Below are positions 27,453 to 36,669 of a stretch of 64,000 bases of DNA, in pieces. Positions within the stretch are counted from its first letter, which is position 1; every line of letters begins with the position of its first letter. Origin of the DNA: Onishia niordana (GTDB taxonomy: Bacteria; Pseudomonadota; Gammaproteobacteria; Pseudomonadales; Halomonadaceae). The position numbers and the translations under genes are program-made. A model generated the notes under the pieces. It was not told the origin of the DNA. It was given only the letters and a program-made list of their open reading frames with translations, and searched no databases. The stretch covers positions 620,001 to 684,000 of the forward strand of contig NZ_SDSD01000001.1 of NCBI RefSeq assembly GCF_004798965.1, in the 5' to 3' direction.

Positions 27453-27908
27453 ATGCCTAGCCTGTGGGTCGATGCTGACGCCTGTCCGCGTGTCGCACGC
27501 GAAATCATCGTGCGCGCCGCGGAGCGTACCCAAACGCCGACCTGGTTCGTTGCCAACCATCAGGTGCCGCTTCCGCCCTCTCCCTGGGTCAAGCCGCTGG
27601 CAGTCGCGAGCGGCTTCGATGTCGCCGACGACGAGATCGTTCGTCGCTTGACGCCCGGCGACCTGCTGGTGACCGCCGACCTGCCGCTGGCTCAGGAAGC
27701 CATCGAAAAGGGCGCCGCCGTGATGACCAACCGCGGCGAAGCACTGGATCACAGCAATATCCGCGCTCGGGTACAAATGAGGGACTTTATGGAAACGATG
27801 CGCTCAAGCGGCGAGCACACCGGCGGCCCCAAGGGCTATTCGGACGTCGACCGCCGGGAATTCGCCAACGCCCTGGACCGCTGGCTGGCCAAGAATACCC
27901 GCGCCTGA
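27453..27908 (+). CDS. YaiI/YqxD family protein (UPF0178)
   Basis: This 151-residue conserved protein has the family signatures VDADACPRVAREII at the start, VADDEIVRRLTPGDLLVTADLPLA in the middle and GGPKGYSDVDRREFANALDRWL at the end. The fold is PIN-like, with conserved acidic residues (D7, D9, D70, D71), but the function is unknown. ATG 27453 is preceded by GGGAG; in-frame starts further upstream lie in a non-coding-looking region. Confidence 0.9.
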   Translation: MPSLWVDADACPRVAREIIVRAAERTQTPTWFVANHQVPLPPSPWVKPLAVASGFDVADDEIVRRLTPGDLLVTADLPLAQEAIEKGAAVMTNRGEALDHSNIRARVQMRDFMETMRSSGEHTGGPKGYSDVDRREFANALDRWLAKNTRA

Positions 27909-27966
27909 ATACCCGTTTATCCACTCGCCAAATGATAGTGGCCTATCGCCACATGGACTCGAGCGG

Positions 27967-28064
27967 CACCGGGGACAGGCCTGAGCAAAGGTCATTCTTC
28001 AGGGATGAAGAAGATAGCGCCCAGGGAGGGGTTCACAGCGCCTTCGCGAAGGCTTGTCCCCGGG
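27967..28064. repeat. Dispersed intergenic repeat, copy A
   Basis: This ~98-bp element is bounded by inverted ends CCGGGGACA (27969-27977) and TGTCCCCGG (28055-28063). Its core TAGCGCCCAGGGA-GGGGTTCACAGCGCCT is repeated almost exactly at 52631-52669. It lies between two convergent genes. It resembles REP/MITE-like palindromic repeats; transcription would give a long hairpin. Confidence 0.7.
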
Positions 28065-28082
28065 ATAGCCGCCCCCCAGGCA

Positions 28083-29087
28083 TCACGCCTTTTCCCTGAT
28101 GCCCCGCCCGGAAAGACGCTCGCGGTCGTGGGGACGCTCAAGGTCGAGCGCGGGCCCCTTGGGCACGATACGCGCCGGATTGATGGTGTCGTGGCTGTAG
28201 TAGTAGTGGCGCTTGATGTGATCCATGTTCACCGTCTCCTTGATGCCAGGCCACTGATACAGCTCGCGGACATAGTTCGACAGATTCGGGTAATCCTCGA
28301 TGCGGCGGATATTGCACTTGAAGTGACCGTGGTAGACGGCATCGAAGCGAATCAGCGTGGTAAACAAGCGAATGTCCGCCTCGGTGAACCACTCGCCGGC
28401 CAGGTAGCGCTGCTCGCTGAGCCGGGCTTCCATGCTATCGAGCGCCTCGAAGAGTGCAGTGACATGCTTCTCGTAGACGGCCTGCTCGGTGGCGAAGCCT
28501 GACTTGTAGACACCGTTATTGATGTGGTCGTAGACATCGGCGTTGACCGCATCGATGGTCTCGCGCAGATCGGCGGGATAGAAATCCAGACGATTGCCGG
28601 TTATGCCGTCAAAGGCATCGTTGAACATGCGCAGCAAGTCGGCGGATTCGTTACTGACGATGTTGCCAGCGGACTTGTCCCACAGCGCGGGCACCGTCAC
28701 GCGGCCGGTGTAGTGCGGGTCGGTGAGGGTGTATAGCTCGCGGTGATAGCTCACACCATTAATGGGGTCACCGCTCGAGCCCTCTTCTTCGTTGTAGCTC
28801 CAGCCCTGATCCAGCATCAGCGGACTGACATGCGAGGTACCGATCAGGTCATCGAGCCCCTTAAGGTGGCGCATGATCAGGGCCCGGTGCGCCCAGGGGC
28901 AGGCCAACGAGACATAGAGGTGATATCGATCGGCTTCGGCGCGCCTCCCCGGCTGACCATCAGGTCCTTCGCTGCCATCGGCGGTCACCCAGTCGCGAAG
29001 CTGTGCCGACTCACGAACAAATTCCCCTCCATGTTTCTTGGTGTCGTACCACTGATCGTGCCAATTACCATCGATCAACAGGCCCAT
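28083..29087 (-). CDS. Glutathionyl-hydroquinone reductase (YqjG-like, Xi-class GST)
   Basis: This 334-residue cytoplasmic enzyme reduces glutathionyl-hydroquinones using glutathione. The Xi-class active site CPWAHR places the catalytic Cys at 63, and the family-specific DPHYTGRVTVPALWDK, IVSNESADLLRMFN and FNDAF segments follow, then the all-helical C-terminal domain (LAGEWFTEADIRLFTTLIRFD). The length is normal for the family. It is monocistronic by appearance. Confidence 0.9.
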   Translation of the reverse strand: MGLLIDGNWHDQWYDTKKHGGEFVRESAQLRDWVTADGSEGPDGQPGRRAEADRYHLYVSLACPWAHRALIMRHLKGLDDLIGTSHVSPLMLDQGWSYNEEEGSSGDPINGVSYHRELYTLTDPHYTGRVTVPALWDKSAGNIVSNESADLLRMFNDAFDGITGNRLDFYPADLRETIDAVNADVYDHINNGVYKSGFATEQAVYEKHVTALFEALDSMEARLSEQRYLAGEWFTEADIRLFTTLIRFDAVYHGHFKCNIRRIEDYPNLSNYVRELYQWPGIKETVNMDHIKRHYYYSHDTINPARIVPKGPALDLERPHDRERLSGRGIREKA

Positions 29088-29190
29088 ATGCCCTCCTCAA
29101 AACGCGCTACTAACGTATTCCCCGCAGAATACGCCAACTCTACAGGCGCTCAAGCGCGTATTTTCCGGCGTTTCATTCGATGAGATCGAA

Positions 29191-30093
29191 TCATTCTGAA
29201 GAAGTGGCCTCCCACTCGCTCACCGACTGCATCAACGCTGCCGCCATGGCGCGGGTTGCTGGCCCCGCTCGGTCGCGATCACGATGGATCAACTGGAATG
29301 GCACCTCGCGGACACCGCCAACCAATAGCGGCAGGGGCAGGAGCTCACCGCGGGACAGCGCAGGCTCAATCAGCGTCTTTGGCACCCAGGCAAACCCCAG
29401 GCCACGCTTGAGCATATCCACCGAGGTGGCCAGATGACTGACGGTCCAGCGCTGCTCGGCCTTCAACCAGCCGGCATCCATGGCCTCGCGCTGCGCTGAG
29501 TCACGCACCACCAGTTGCCGGTGCTGTTCCAGGTCACGCAGGTCCAGTGGACGGCCTAGCCGATGCAAGGCGTGATCGGGATGGGCGACGGCCAGGAAGG
29601 TCACTGTCGCCAGCGGTTCGCCGAGAAAGCCTTGCGCCGCGAGCCCCGAGGCCACCAGATCAGCTCGGCCGTCATAGAGCATTTCGACTCCGCCGTTGAG
29701 TACCGTCTCATGTAGCTGTATCCGGACATGAGGGAAGGCTTGCGAGAAGCGCTCAAGTGCCAAGGCCAACACGTCCGGCGGGAATATCTGATCGATGGCC
29801 AGCACCACCTCGGCTTCCAGTCCCTCGGCAAGACTGTCAGCCACTTCCTCTAGCGCCTCGGCGCTCTCGATCAGCTGACGGGCCCTGCGCAGCAGCATTT
29901 CGCCGGGTTCGGTGAGTCGCACATTGCGCCCCACTGGCTCGAGGACCTTGACGCCCAACTGCTCTTCAAGCTTGTGCACCGCATGATTGAGCGTCGACGG
30001 ACTCTTGTGCACGACCTGGGCCGCACGCGCGAAGCCGCCATGATCGACAACCGCCGCCAGCATCTGCCACTGCGAAAGCGTCACTCGAGACAT
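29191..30093 (-). CDS. LysR-family transcriptional regulator
   Basis: This 300-residue regulator has the helix-turn-helix at residues 5-65 (LSQWQMLAAVVDHGGFARAAQVVHKSPSTLNHAVHKLE) and a LysR effector domain after it. ATG 30093 follows GAGGAAAT; the TTG at 30120 is less likely. It is divergent from a pirin gene 106 bp away, the usual arrangement of a LysR protein with its target. The effector cannot be read from sequence. Confidence 0.85.
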   Translation of the reverse strand: MSRVTLSQWQMLAAVVDHGGFARAAQVVHKSPSTLNHAVHKLEEQLGVKVLEPVGRNVRLTEPGEMLLRRARQLIESAEALEEVADSLAEGLEAEVVLAIDQIFPPDVLALALERFSQAFPHVRIQLHETVLNGGVEMLYDGRADLVASGLAAQGFLGEPLATVTFLAVAHPDHALHRLGRPLDLRDLEQHRQLVVRDSAQREAMDAGWLKAEQRWTVSHLATSVDMLKRGLGFAWVPKTLIEPALSRGELLPLPLLVGGVREVPFQLIHRDRDRAGPATRAMAAALMQSVSEWEATSSE

Positions 30094-30199
30094 TTCGATT
30101 TCCTCGAACCATTTAAGCAAAACTATGCGCTATCGTTGCGCCAGGTTCATGATCAACAATCCGCGCCATGGATACCAGACCCCAGGCGGAGGATGACTC

Positions 30200-31060
30200 A
30201 TGCGTGCACCCCTCGACACACATCACAACGAACGCCACATCGAACGTCGCCTGGCCGCGCAGCCAAGCCAGGATGGCGACGGCGTCAAAATCAAGCGCCT
30301 GCATGATTTCGGCGGTGGCCTCGATCCCTTCCTGATGCTCGACGAGCTGGGATCGGATCGCCCCGACGACTATATCGGCGGCTTTCCGCCTCACCCACAC
30401 CGCGGCATTCAGACCCTGACGTACGTGATCAATGGCGGCCTGACCCATGAAGATCATCTCGGGCACTCAAGTACCATAGAGGCGGGTGATGCGCAGTGGA
30501 TGCATACCGGACGCGGCATCATCCACTCAGAAATGCCGCTTACCGATCACCATGGCCTACATGCTTTCCAACTGTGGTTGAGCCTGGCGGCCCGCGATAA
30601 AATGAGCCCGGCGACCTATCGCGACGTGAAAGCCGACGAGATGCCACAACTCACGCAAGCAGGCGCACGCCTGACGGCGCTGGGTGGACATTGGCAGGCG
30701 AGTAGCGGTGATGCCATCGATGGTCCACTGGATGCACTGGCTGGCAAGGGAGCAGTGGCGCACCTGAGCCTTGATAAAGGCGCTTCTTTTGCTCTCATGA
30801 GCAGCGCCCCTACCCTGCTGGCCTATGTCTTCGACGGCGCACTGGAGATTGCCGGCGAGCACGTGGCCGCCGGGGAACTGGTGCGCCTGACAGAGGGCGA
30901 CCAGTTTTCGTTGTTCAGCCAGGGCAGGGCTCAGGCCCTACTGCTGGCCGGTACGCCGCATCGTGAGCCGATCGCCCACTACGGTCCTTTCGTGATGAAC
31001 ACAGAGGCAGAACTTCAACAGGCACTGCGCGATTACCGTGACGGTTCACTGACTGTTTGA
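30200..31060 (+). CDS. Pirin family protein
   Basis: This 286-residue bicupin has the pirin metal site: His65 and His67 (HPHRG), His109 and Glu111 (IHSEMP). Bacterial pirins can have quercetinase activity or act as redox-sensing partners of metabolic enzymes; neither can be chosen from the sequence. The N-terminal cupin and the C-terminal pirin_C domain (LLAYVFDGALEIAG... LLLAGTPHREPIAHYGPFVMN) are both complete. It is probably controlled by the divergent LysR gene. Confidence 0.9.
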   Translation: MRAPLDTHHNERHIERRLAAQPSQDGDGVKIKRLHDFGGGLDPFLMLDELGSDRPDDYIGGFPPHPHRGIQTLTYVINGGLTHEDHLGHSSTIEAGDAQWMHTGRGIIHSEMPLTDHHGLHAFQLWLSLAARDKMSPATYRDVKADEMPQLTQAGARLTALGGHWQASSGDAIDGPLDALAGKGAVAHLSLDKGASFALMSSAPTLLAYVFDGALEIAGEHVAAGELVRLTEGDQFSLFSQGRAQALLLAGTPHREPIAHYGPFVMNTEAELQQALRDYRDGSLTV

Positions 31061-31295
31061 TCTCGCGCACGATGCCAGCCAGAGGAATGCCAGTGAATAT
31101 TGAGGTCTTACAAGCAAATCAAGGGTAATTTTCTGGCTTTTCTCTCGGTTTGTGACGACACTTCCCAGGCCCTGGGCGAAAGATGGTGAGCTTACACTCA
31201 CTGTACACATGTACAGACTAGGCAGGTCATACGTCATGGGGTAAGGTTCTCATGCCTTTTTATATCCATTTGATCCTTACTGGCCTTTACCGACT

Positions 31296-33038
31296 ATGTT
31301 GCGAATCCTTCATTCGCTACCGCGCACGCACAAGTTTCTTTTGTTACCCATCGCCACGATGGTCACCGTGCTGGGCGCGCAGCAGCTTTACTCTAGCGTG
31401 TCGGCCTCGGAAGACGGGACCGATAATACCGAATACACCGTGGTCGACCTGCCCATCGGTAGCTCGGACACCTCCGAAGTTGTCCAGACGACGTCGACAA
31501 CTCCTAAGCGTGAACACTCATCGCCACGCAGCGATAGCCAAGGCTATATCCCTCTTGGCAGCCTGAAGGCTCAGGAAATAGTCAACATCGACTTCCTGTC
31601 CCAGGCGCATGCCGCTGCAGCAAGTGACACGTCAAATGAGCGTGCTCGCCGAATCAGTGAGCGAACCGCCAGTGACGCTATTGGTGATGTCGGCGTCGAC
31701 TCCGTTGACGACACCGCGGGCCTCGTCGCTGGTGAGCCGCCAACACTTGACCCTGATGTCTTGCAGCTGGCCAGCCATCTGGCAGACATCAATGTCGATC
31801 AGAGCACTGAAGACGGCACCTCGTATGATGATTTCTCCGCCGATCCCTTGTGGCTTGTCGATGATGATCCGTCGCTTGAGGGCGAGATCGTCGCTCACCA
31901 GAACTTCGTGCCTCAGTGGGAAACCTATACCGTTCAGCCAGGCGACACCTTCGCCGTGCTTGCCGAGCGCACGTTCGGGCTAGGCTATAGCGAAGTCATG
32001 CAGCTGCTTGACGCCCTGCCTGACAAGAATGTCCTTACCCGCTGGCGCGTGGGTCAGAATTTCGACTATCAGGTTGATAAGAACAACGAGCTTCTGGCCC
32101 TGCGCATCATGAAAAATGCGCGCAGCGGCTATCTGATCGAGCGCGACGATACCAGCCAGCAGGCCTTCGAGATCGCCGACATCGAGAAGGCTGGCGAGGC
32201 GACTCAGCGCCTGTTCTCCGGCACCGTCAGCGGTAGCTTCGGACGCTCGGCTCAGGCCACCGGCCTCAACTCAGGCGAAGTCGCCGAGCTGACTAACCTG
32301 TTGGCCAAAAAACTCGACTTCCGCCGCGACACGCGGCGCGGCGACAACTTCCAGGTACTGGTCGAGTCCGACATCATTGATGGCAAGAGTCTCGACTCGC
32401 GGATTCTCGCGGTACGTTACGAGGGAGCGCGCATGGATATGACGGTGCTGCGCAACAGTGCCAATAACCGTTTCTACACCCCAGACGGTCATAGCCTCGA
32501 TCCGGCCTTCAACCGTTACCCCTTCAAGGGTCACTACCGGAAAAGCTCATCGTTTAACCTGCGCCGCAAGCATCCGATCACCGGGCGTATCAGTCCCCAC
32601 TACGGCACTGACTTTGCCATGCCCACGGGCTCAGCGGTTCGCTCGCCTGCCGATGGTCGCGTGGTTAAATCCGCCTATCATCGACTGGCAGGCAATTACC
32701 TGGTGGTACGCCATAACAACGGCTACAAGACCCGTTACTTGCACCTGTCCAAGCGACTGGTGAGCGAAGGCGACCAGATCGAGATGGGCGAGCGCATCGC
32801 ACTCTCCGGCAACACCGGTCGCAGCACTGGCGCCCACTTGCATTATGAAGTGATCGTCAATGGCAACCGGGTAGACGCCATGCGTGTTGATCTACCGGAA
32901 AATCAAAGCCTTTCCGGCAATGCCCTGGCCGCCTTCCAAAGTGAGACTGAACCGCTTCTAGCCCGCTTGGAAAGCGATAACAGCACCACCACTACCGTCG
33001 CCCAGACAGACGCTACCCGGGGCTCCGACGACAGCTAA
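31296..33038 (+). CDS. Murein DD-endopeptidase, M23 family (MepM-like)
   Basis: This 580-residue envelope enzyme cleaves peptidoglycan cross-links during growth. An N-terminal hydrophobic segment (FLLLPIATMVTVLGAQQLY) acts as anchor or signal; it is followed by an acidic low-complexity region, a LysM/OapA-type domain (WETYTVQPGDTFAVLAERTFG, about residues 207-260) and the M23 peptidase. Zinc ligands are visible in HYGTDFA (His about 435, Asp about 439) and GAHLHYE (His about 514). The acidic linker fits a halophile. It ends before a strong terminator. Confidence 0.88.
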   Translation: MLRILHSLPRTHKFLLLPIATMVTVLGAQQLYSSVSASEDGTDNTEYTVVDLPIGSSDTSEVVQTTSTTPKREHSSPRSDSQGYIPLGSLKAQEIVNIDFLSQAHAAAASDTSNERARRISERTASDAIGDVGVDSVDDTAGLVAGEPPTLDPDVLQLASHLADINVDQSTEDGTSYDDFSADPLWLVDDDPSLEGEIVAHQNFVPQWETYTVQPGDTFAVLAERTFGLGYSEVMQLLDALPDKNVLTRWRVGQNFDYQVDKNNELLALRIMKNARSGYLIERDDTSQQAFEIADIEKAGEATQRLFSGTVSGSFGRSAQATGLNSGEVAELTNLLAKKLDFRRDTRRGDNFQVLVESDIIDGKSLDSRILAVRYEGARMDMTVLRNSANNRFYTPDGHSLDPAFNRYPFKGHYRKSSSFNLRRKHPITGRISPHYGTDFAMPTGSAVRSPADGRVVKSAYHRLAGNYLVVRHNNGYKTRYLHLSKRLVSEGDQIEMGERIALSGNTGRSTGAHLHYEVIVNGNRVDAMRVDLPENQSLSGNALAAFQSETEPLLARLESDNSTTTTVAQTDATRGSDDS

Positions 33039-33084
33039 GCCTCGCCGCTTAGGGCCTGGCTAGATCGCAAGTTTTAGCTAATAG

Positions 33085-33132
33085 CGAGAAAAAGCCCCGT
33101 ACGCAGTAACACTGCGGGCGGGGCTTTTCTCG
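33085..33132. terminator. Terminator after the M23 endopeptidase gene
   Basis: CGAGAAAAAGCCCCGTACGCAG (33085-33106) pairs with CTGCGGGCGGGGCTTTTCTCG (33112-33132). The stem flanks carry A- and T-runs, so it can terminate in either direction; here it closes the peptidase gene. Confidence 0.85.
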
Positions 33133-33406
33133 TCTGCACCTCTCATCCGCACCAAGCGGTGCATCGCCCCACCCGCCAGCATTCGACACCTGACCCACGC
33201 CTTTCTGCCACCTCGCTCGCCGCAGCACTTTACAGCCCCACTCAGGCCCCATCCCTCAGGCACCTTGAGCAGGCACTGTCTTATCGATATTTTCCGCGCA
33301 TCCCTGCCACCTGTCGGTGCAGAACGCACCATAGAGGCTCATCACAAAGACGCTTAGCGCCCCCATAAGAACACAAATACTTGATAAAATAGATAAAAAC
33401 TAAATC

Positions 33407-33423
33407 AGGCAGTTTTATTGCAT
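33407..33423 (+). promoter_or_regulatory. Sigma-54 promoter candidate before narK
   Basis: AGGCAG-N5-TTGCAT has GG (33408-33409) exactly ten bases before GC (33420-33421), the sigma-54 spacing, in an AT-rich region. Predicted transcript start is about 33433, giving a ~115-base leader. The -24 box deviates from TGGCAC at two positions, the -12 box is good. Confidence 0.55.
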
Positions 33424-33471
33424 ATTATTGAGCAGTCAGTATCAGGCGTAGACCAGACTCCATAGGGGTAC

Positions 33472-33504
33472 GAGTGCGTCGGACTCAACCTTCAACGGCG
33501 AAGG
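33472..33504 (+). promoter_or_regulatory. narK leader hairpins; AACGGC hexaloop
   Basis: CCTTC (33489-33493) and GAAGG (33500-33504) flank the six-base loop AACGGC, the same loop as both hairpins of the nasA leader. A weaker stem GAGT/ACTC with a seven-base loop (33472-33486) precedes it. Loop positions 1 (A) and 4 (G) are those conserved in ANTAR-protein targets. Unlike nasA and nirB, no terminator with U-tract is seen here, so NasT binding might act on translation or stability, or the match may be chance. Confidence 0.4.
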
Positions 33505-33547
33505 CCCTAGATCGTGTGTTCGAACGTCATTCGGCGAGGTACTCCCT

Positions 33548-34897
33548 ATGGAAATCCGCAACAAAGCCAACAAGATTCGCCTGTTTAACTGGAAGACGCC
33601 GCAGATGCGAGCCTTCCATTTTTCCTGGTTCGCCTTCCACATCTGCTTCTTCGGCTGGTTCGGTATCGCCCCCCTGATGGCGGTGGTGCGTGACGACCTG
33701 GGCCTGACCAAGACCCAGATCGGCAACACCATCATCGCCTCGGTGGCCATCACCGTGATTGTGCGCCTGGCCATCGGCGTGCTGTGTGACAAGATCGGCC
33801 CACGCCGCGCCTATACCTGGCTCTTGTGCCTGGGCTCACTGCCGGTGATGTGCATCGGCTTCGCCGACAGCTTCGAGTCCTTCTTCCTGGCCCGCCTGGC
33901 CATCGGCGCCATCGGCGCTTCCTTCGTGATCACTCAGTACCACACCTCGGTGATGTTCGCCCCCAACGTGGTGGGCACCGCCAACGCCACCTCGGCCGGT
34001 TGGGGCAACCTGGGCGGCGGCACCACGCAGATCCTGATGCCACTGATCTTCTCCGGCATCCTGATGCTCGGCGTCAACGAGGCCCTCGGCTGGCGCCTGG
34101 CCATGGTGGTCCCGGGCATCGTGCTGTTCCTCACCGGTATCGCCTACTACTTCTTCACCCAGGACGCGCCCAACGGCAACTTCAGTGACCTGCGCGCCCG
34201 CGGCGAACTGCCCGAGGCAGACGGTGAGCATGGCATGGGGGCGAGCTTCGCCACCGCCGCCAAGGACATCCGCGTCTGGGCCCTGTTCGTGGTCTATGCC
34301 GCTTGCTTCGGCGTCGAGTTGACCATCAACAATATCGCCGCCATCTACTACTTCGACAACTTCGAGCTGACCCTGGCCTCCGCCGGCCTGATCGCCGGCC
34401 TGTTTGGGCTGATGAACCTCTTCGCGCGCACCCTGGGCGGCATCTTCTCCGATCTTTTCGCCCGTAACTCAGGGCTCAAGGGGCGGGTTCGCTGGCTGTT
34501 CATTGCCATGCTCTGTGAGGGTGTCGCGCTGCTGTTCTTCTCGCAGATGCAGGTACTGGCACTGGCCATCGGCATCATGCTGGTGTTCAGCCTCTTCGTG
34601 CAGATGGCCGAAGGCGCCACCTTCGGCGTCGTGCCCTTCATCAACAAGAAGGCGCTGGGCGCGGTGGCCGGCATCGTCGGCGCGGGCGGCAATGCCGGGG
34701 CCGTAGCGGCCGGCTTCCTGTTCCGCTCCGAAGCGCTAACCTATCAAGAAGGCCTGTTCTACCTGGGCATCGCAGTGATCATCGCCTCGCTATGCGCCCT
34801 GGTGGTGCGTTTTTCCCCCGAGGTCGAGGCCGAGGAAAATGCCGCCTATCGAGAGGCCGCCGGTGCCGAGCCTTCGGCAGCGATGTCTCTGCGCTAA
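33548..34897 (+). CDS. narK: Nitrate/nitrite MFS transporter (NarK family)
   Basis: This 449-residue inner-membrane protein has 12 hydrophobic segments. NarK signatures include FHISWFAFH-type TM1 (AFHFSWFAFHICFFGWFGIAP), NATSAGWGNLGGGTTQ (nitrate signature, TM5) and GGNAGAVAAGFLF (TM11). It imports nitrate for the assimilatory reductase encoded 9 kb away; the leader and sigma-54-type promoter link it to that regulon. It could also be called nasA-type transporter in other naming schemes. ATG 33548 has only a weak RBS (CGAGG). Confidence 0.88.
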   Translation: MEIRNKANKIRLFNWKTPQMRAFHFSWFAFHICFFGWFGIAPLMAVVRDDLGLTKTQIGNTIIASVAITVIVRLAIGVLCDKIGPRRAYTWLLCLGSLPVMCIGFADSFESFFLARLAIGAIGASFVITQYHTSVMFAPNVVGTANATSAGWGNLGGGTTQILMPLIFSGILMLGVNEALGWRLAMVVPGIVLFLTGIAYYFFTQDAPNGNFSDLRARGELPEADGEHGMGASFATAAKDIRVWALFVVYAACFGVELTINNIAAIYYFDNFELTLASAGLIAGLFGLMNLFARTLGGIFSDLFARNSGLKGRVRWLFIAMLCEGVALLFFSQMQVLALAIGIMLVFSLFVQMAEGATFGVVPFINKKALGAVAGIVGAGGNAGAVAAGFLFRSEALTYQEGLFYLGIAVIIASLCALVVRFSPEVEAEENAAYREAAGAEPSAAMSLR

Positions 34898-34927
34898 TAG
34901 CGTCCCTCTGCCAAGCCCCTTCAAGCC

Positions 34928-34963
34928 AACGCCACTGCCGCCTTTCTGGGCGGCAGTGGCGTT
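34928..34963 (+). terminator. Terminator of narK
   Basis: AACGCCACTGCCGCC (34928-34942) and its complement (34949-34963) form a 15-bp perfect stem with a short loop, followed by a weak T-rich tail. It lies 30 bp after the narK stop. Confidence 0.85.
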
Positions 34964-35045
34964 TCTATGCGCTGCAAAACCATTGCGCGCTTGACCCAAC
35001 TTCGCTCATGCTGAGGTATCCGTGGCTTGATTAGAGGGAATACGC

Positions 35046-35735
35046 ATGAATGATCGTGTTCTGATGATTACCGGCGCTTCCAGTGGCATCGGCGCGTCCA
35101 CTGCCCGGGCTGCTTCAAGGGATGGGTTCCGCCTGGTGCTTGCAGCCCGCTCACGCGACAAACTCGAGGCGCTGGCTCAGGAGCTTGGACCAGAGAATGT
35201 GCTGGCCGTGAGCTGTGACGTGACCTCGATGGAGGATCAGCAGGCCATGGTCGAGGAAGCCATGGAGCGCTTCGGACGCATCGACATAGTCTTCGCCAAT
35301 GCCGGCCGCGGCGGCTCACCGGGCGGCTTCCAGGCTGCCGACCACGAAGCCTGGAAAGACATGATACTGACCAACGTCTACGGTGTCGGCCTGACCCTGC
35401 AGGCCTGCCTACCGGCGCTAACGAAAACCCGCGGTCATGTGCTGCTGACCGGGTCCGCGGCCGGGCGCGCCACCATTCCCGGCTCCATGTATAGCGCGAC
35501 CAAGTGGGCCGTCACCGGTATCGGCTATAATCTGCGTGAAGAACTGCGTGGCAGCGGCATCCGGGTGACCCTGATCGAGCCCGGCATGGTCGATACGCCC
35601 TTCTTCGATGAGCCCCCCGCCCACGCTCTGGAAGACAAGGACATCGCCAACGCGGTGATTTACGCCATCAATCAGCCACCCAATGTCGACGTCAACGAGA
35701 TCCTGGTGCGTCCCACCCCACCCATCGAGAGCTAG
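35046..35735 (+). CDS. SDR-family oxidoreductase
   Basis: This 229-residue classical short-chain dehydrogenase has the NAD(P) motif TGASSGIG (9-16), the NAG motif (FANAG, 83-87) and the catalytic Ser137, Tyr149 and Lys153 (YSATK). Substrate is unknown. It has its own promoter region after the narK terminator and is convergent with the LysE gene. Confidence 0.85.
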   Translation: MNDRVLMITGASSGIGASTARAASRDGFRLVLAARSRDKLEALAQELGPENVLAVSCDVTSMEDQQAMVEEAMERFGRIDIVFANAGRGGSPGGFQAADHEAWKDMILTNVYGVGLTLQACLPALTKTRGHVLLTGSAAGRATIPGSMYSATKWAVTGIGYNLREELRGSGIRVTLIEPGMVDTPFFDEPPAHALEDKDIANAVIYAINQPPNVDVNEILVRPTPPIES

Positions 35736-35787
35736 CGGGTTGCCACACATCTTGCGGCTGCATCGATCACTCAACGAGTCGCCTGTA

Positions 35788-36408
35788 TCAGCTCAGGATC
35801 ATCAGCACGCAGGCGGCGGTCAATAACCCCATCACGGCGTTGAAGACCCGCCAGTGGCGACGCGTCTTCATCAGCCTGCCTACCGCCACACCAAAGCCCG
35901 CCCAAAGGGCAATCGAGGGCAGGTTGGTCATCCCCATCACCAGAATCACTGCCACTGCCGAGGCCAGGAAGGCATCGCCAGATAGCGTAAAGGAGGCGAT
36001 CCCCGATATCGCCATCACCCAGGCCTTGGGATTCGCGAACTGGAAGGCAGCCGCCTGCCAGAAGGTCAGTGGGCGCGCGTCTTCAGCGGGGCCACGCTGA
36101 TCCGGCGGGGGTGACGTCGCGATCTTGTAGGCTAGCCACAAGAGATAAACACTACCCGCCACCTTGAGCCCCTGCTGCAGCGGCGGCCATTGTTCGAACA
36201 GGGCGCCCAGTCCCAGCGCCACGGCTGCCATCAGCACCATCACCCCAATCGAGATGCCGAGCATATGCGGCAGGGTACGCAGAAACCCGTAGTTGGCCCC
36301 GGACGCCGTCAGCATCATGTTGTTGGGACCAGGCGTGGCCGACATGCTGATCGAAAAGAGCATCATTGGCCCAATCAGGGCAAGCAACTCGGGCAGCGGG
36401 AGGGACAT
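35788..36408 (-). CDS. LysE/RhtB-family amino-acid exporter
   Basis: This 206-residue membrane protein has six hydrophobic segments and the family signature SATPGPNNMM near the N-terminus, with FQFANPKAWVMA in the middle. It likely exports an amino acid or derivative. ATG 36408 follows AGGAG. It is divergent from a MocR-type PLP regulator, a frequent pairing in which the regulator senses the exported compound. Confidence 0.85.
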   Translation of the reverse strand: MSLPLPELLALIGPMMLFSISMSATPGPNNMMLTASGANYGFLRTLPHMLGISIGVMVLMAAVALGLGALFEQWPPLQQGLKVAGSVYLLWLAYKIATSPPPDQRGPAEDARPLTFWQAAAFQFANPKAWVMAISGIASFTLSGDAFLASAVAVILVMGMTNLPSIALWAGFGVAVGRLMKTRRHWRVFNAVMGLLTAACVLMILS

Positions 36409-36669
36409 CTTGGACTCCTGAAGAGGGGGAATGATCTGCAGGCCGACGTAATTGTAGGGGTACAATTAGACAAAACTGCCTGACATTGGCACCAATTGCG
36501 TACACAATTGAGTATGCGCCGCCACACGCTCCAATCAAGCAATGCTTTGTCACCCCGACATTCGCTGATTGAGGAGGCTGTCGGTCGAAAACACGGCCCT
36601 GTTCACTGGTCATCGTCCTCAGTGGCCCACCCCATTCACCATGTCGTCTTCTCGAGGAAGCATCGCTGC

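Noticed and set aside
33316..33330. GGTGC-N5-GCACC palindrome upstream of narK as an NtrC site
   Set aside because: The half-sites face the opposite way from the NtrC consensus (TGCAC-N7-GTGCA), so it was not annotated; GCACC-N4-GGTGC at 33149-33162 has the right orientation but wrong spacing.
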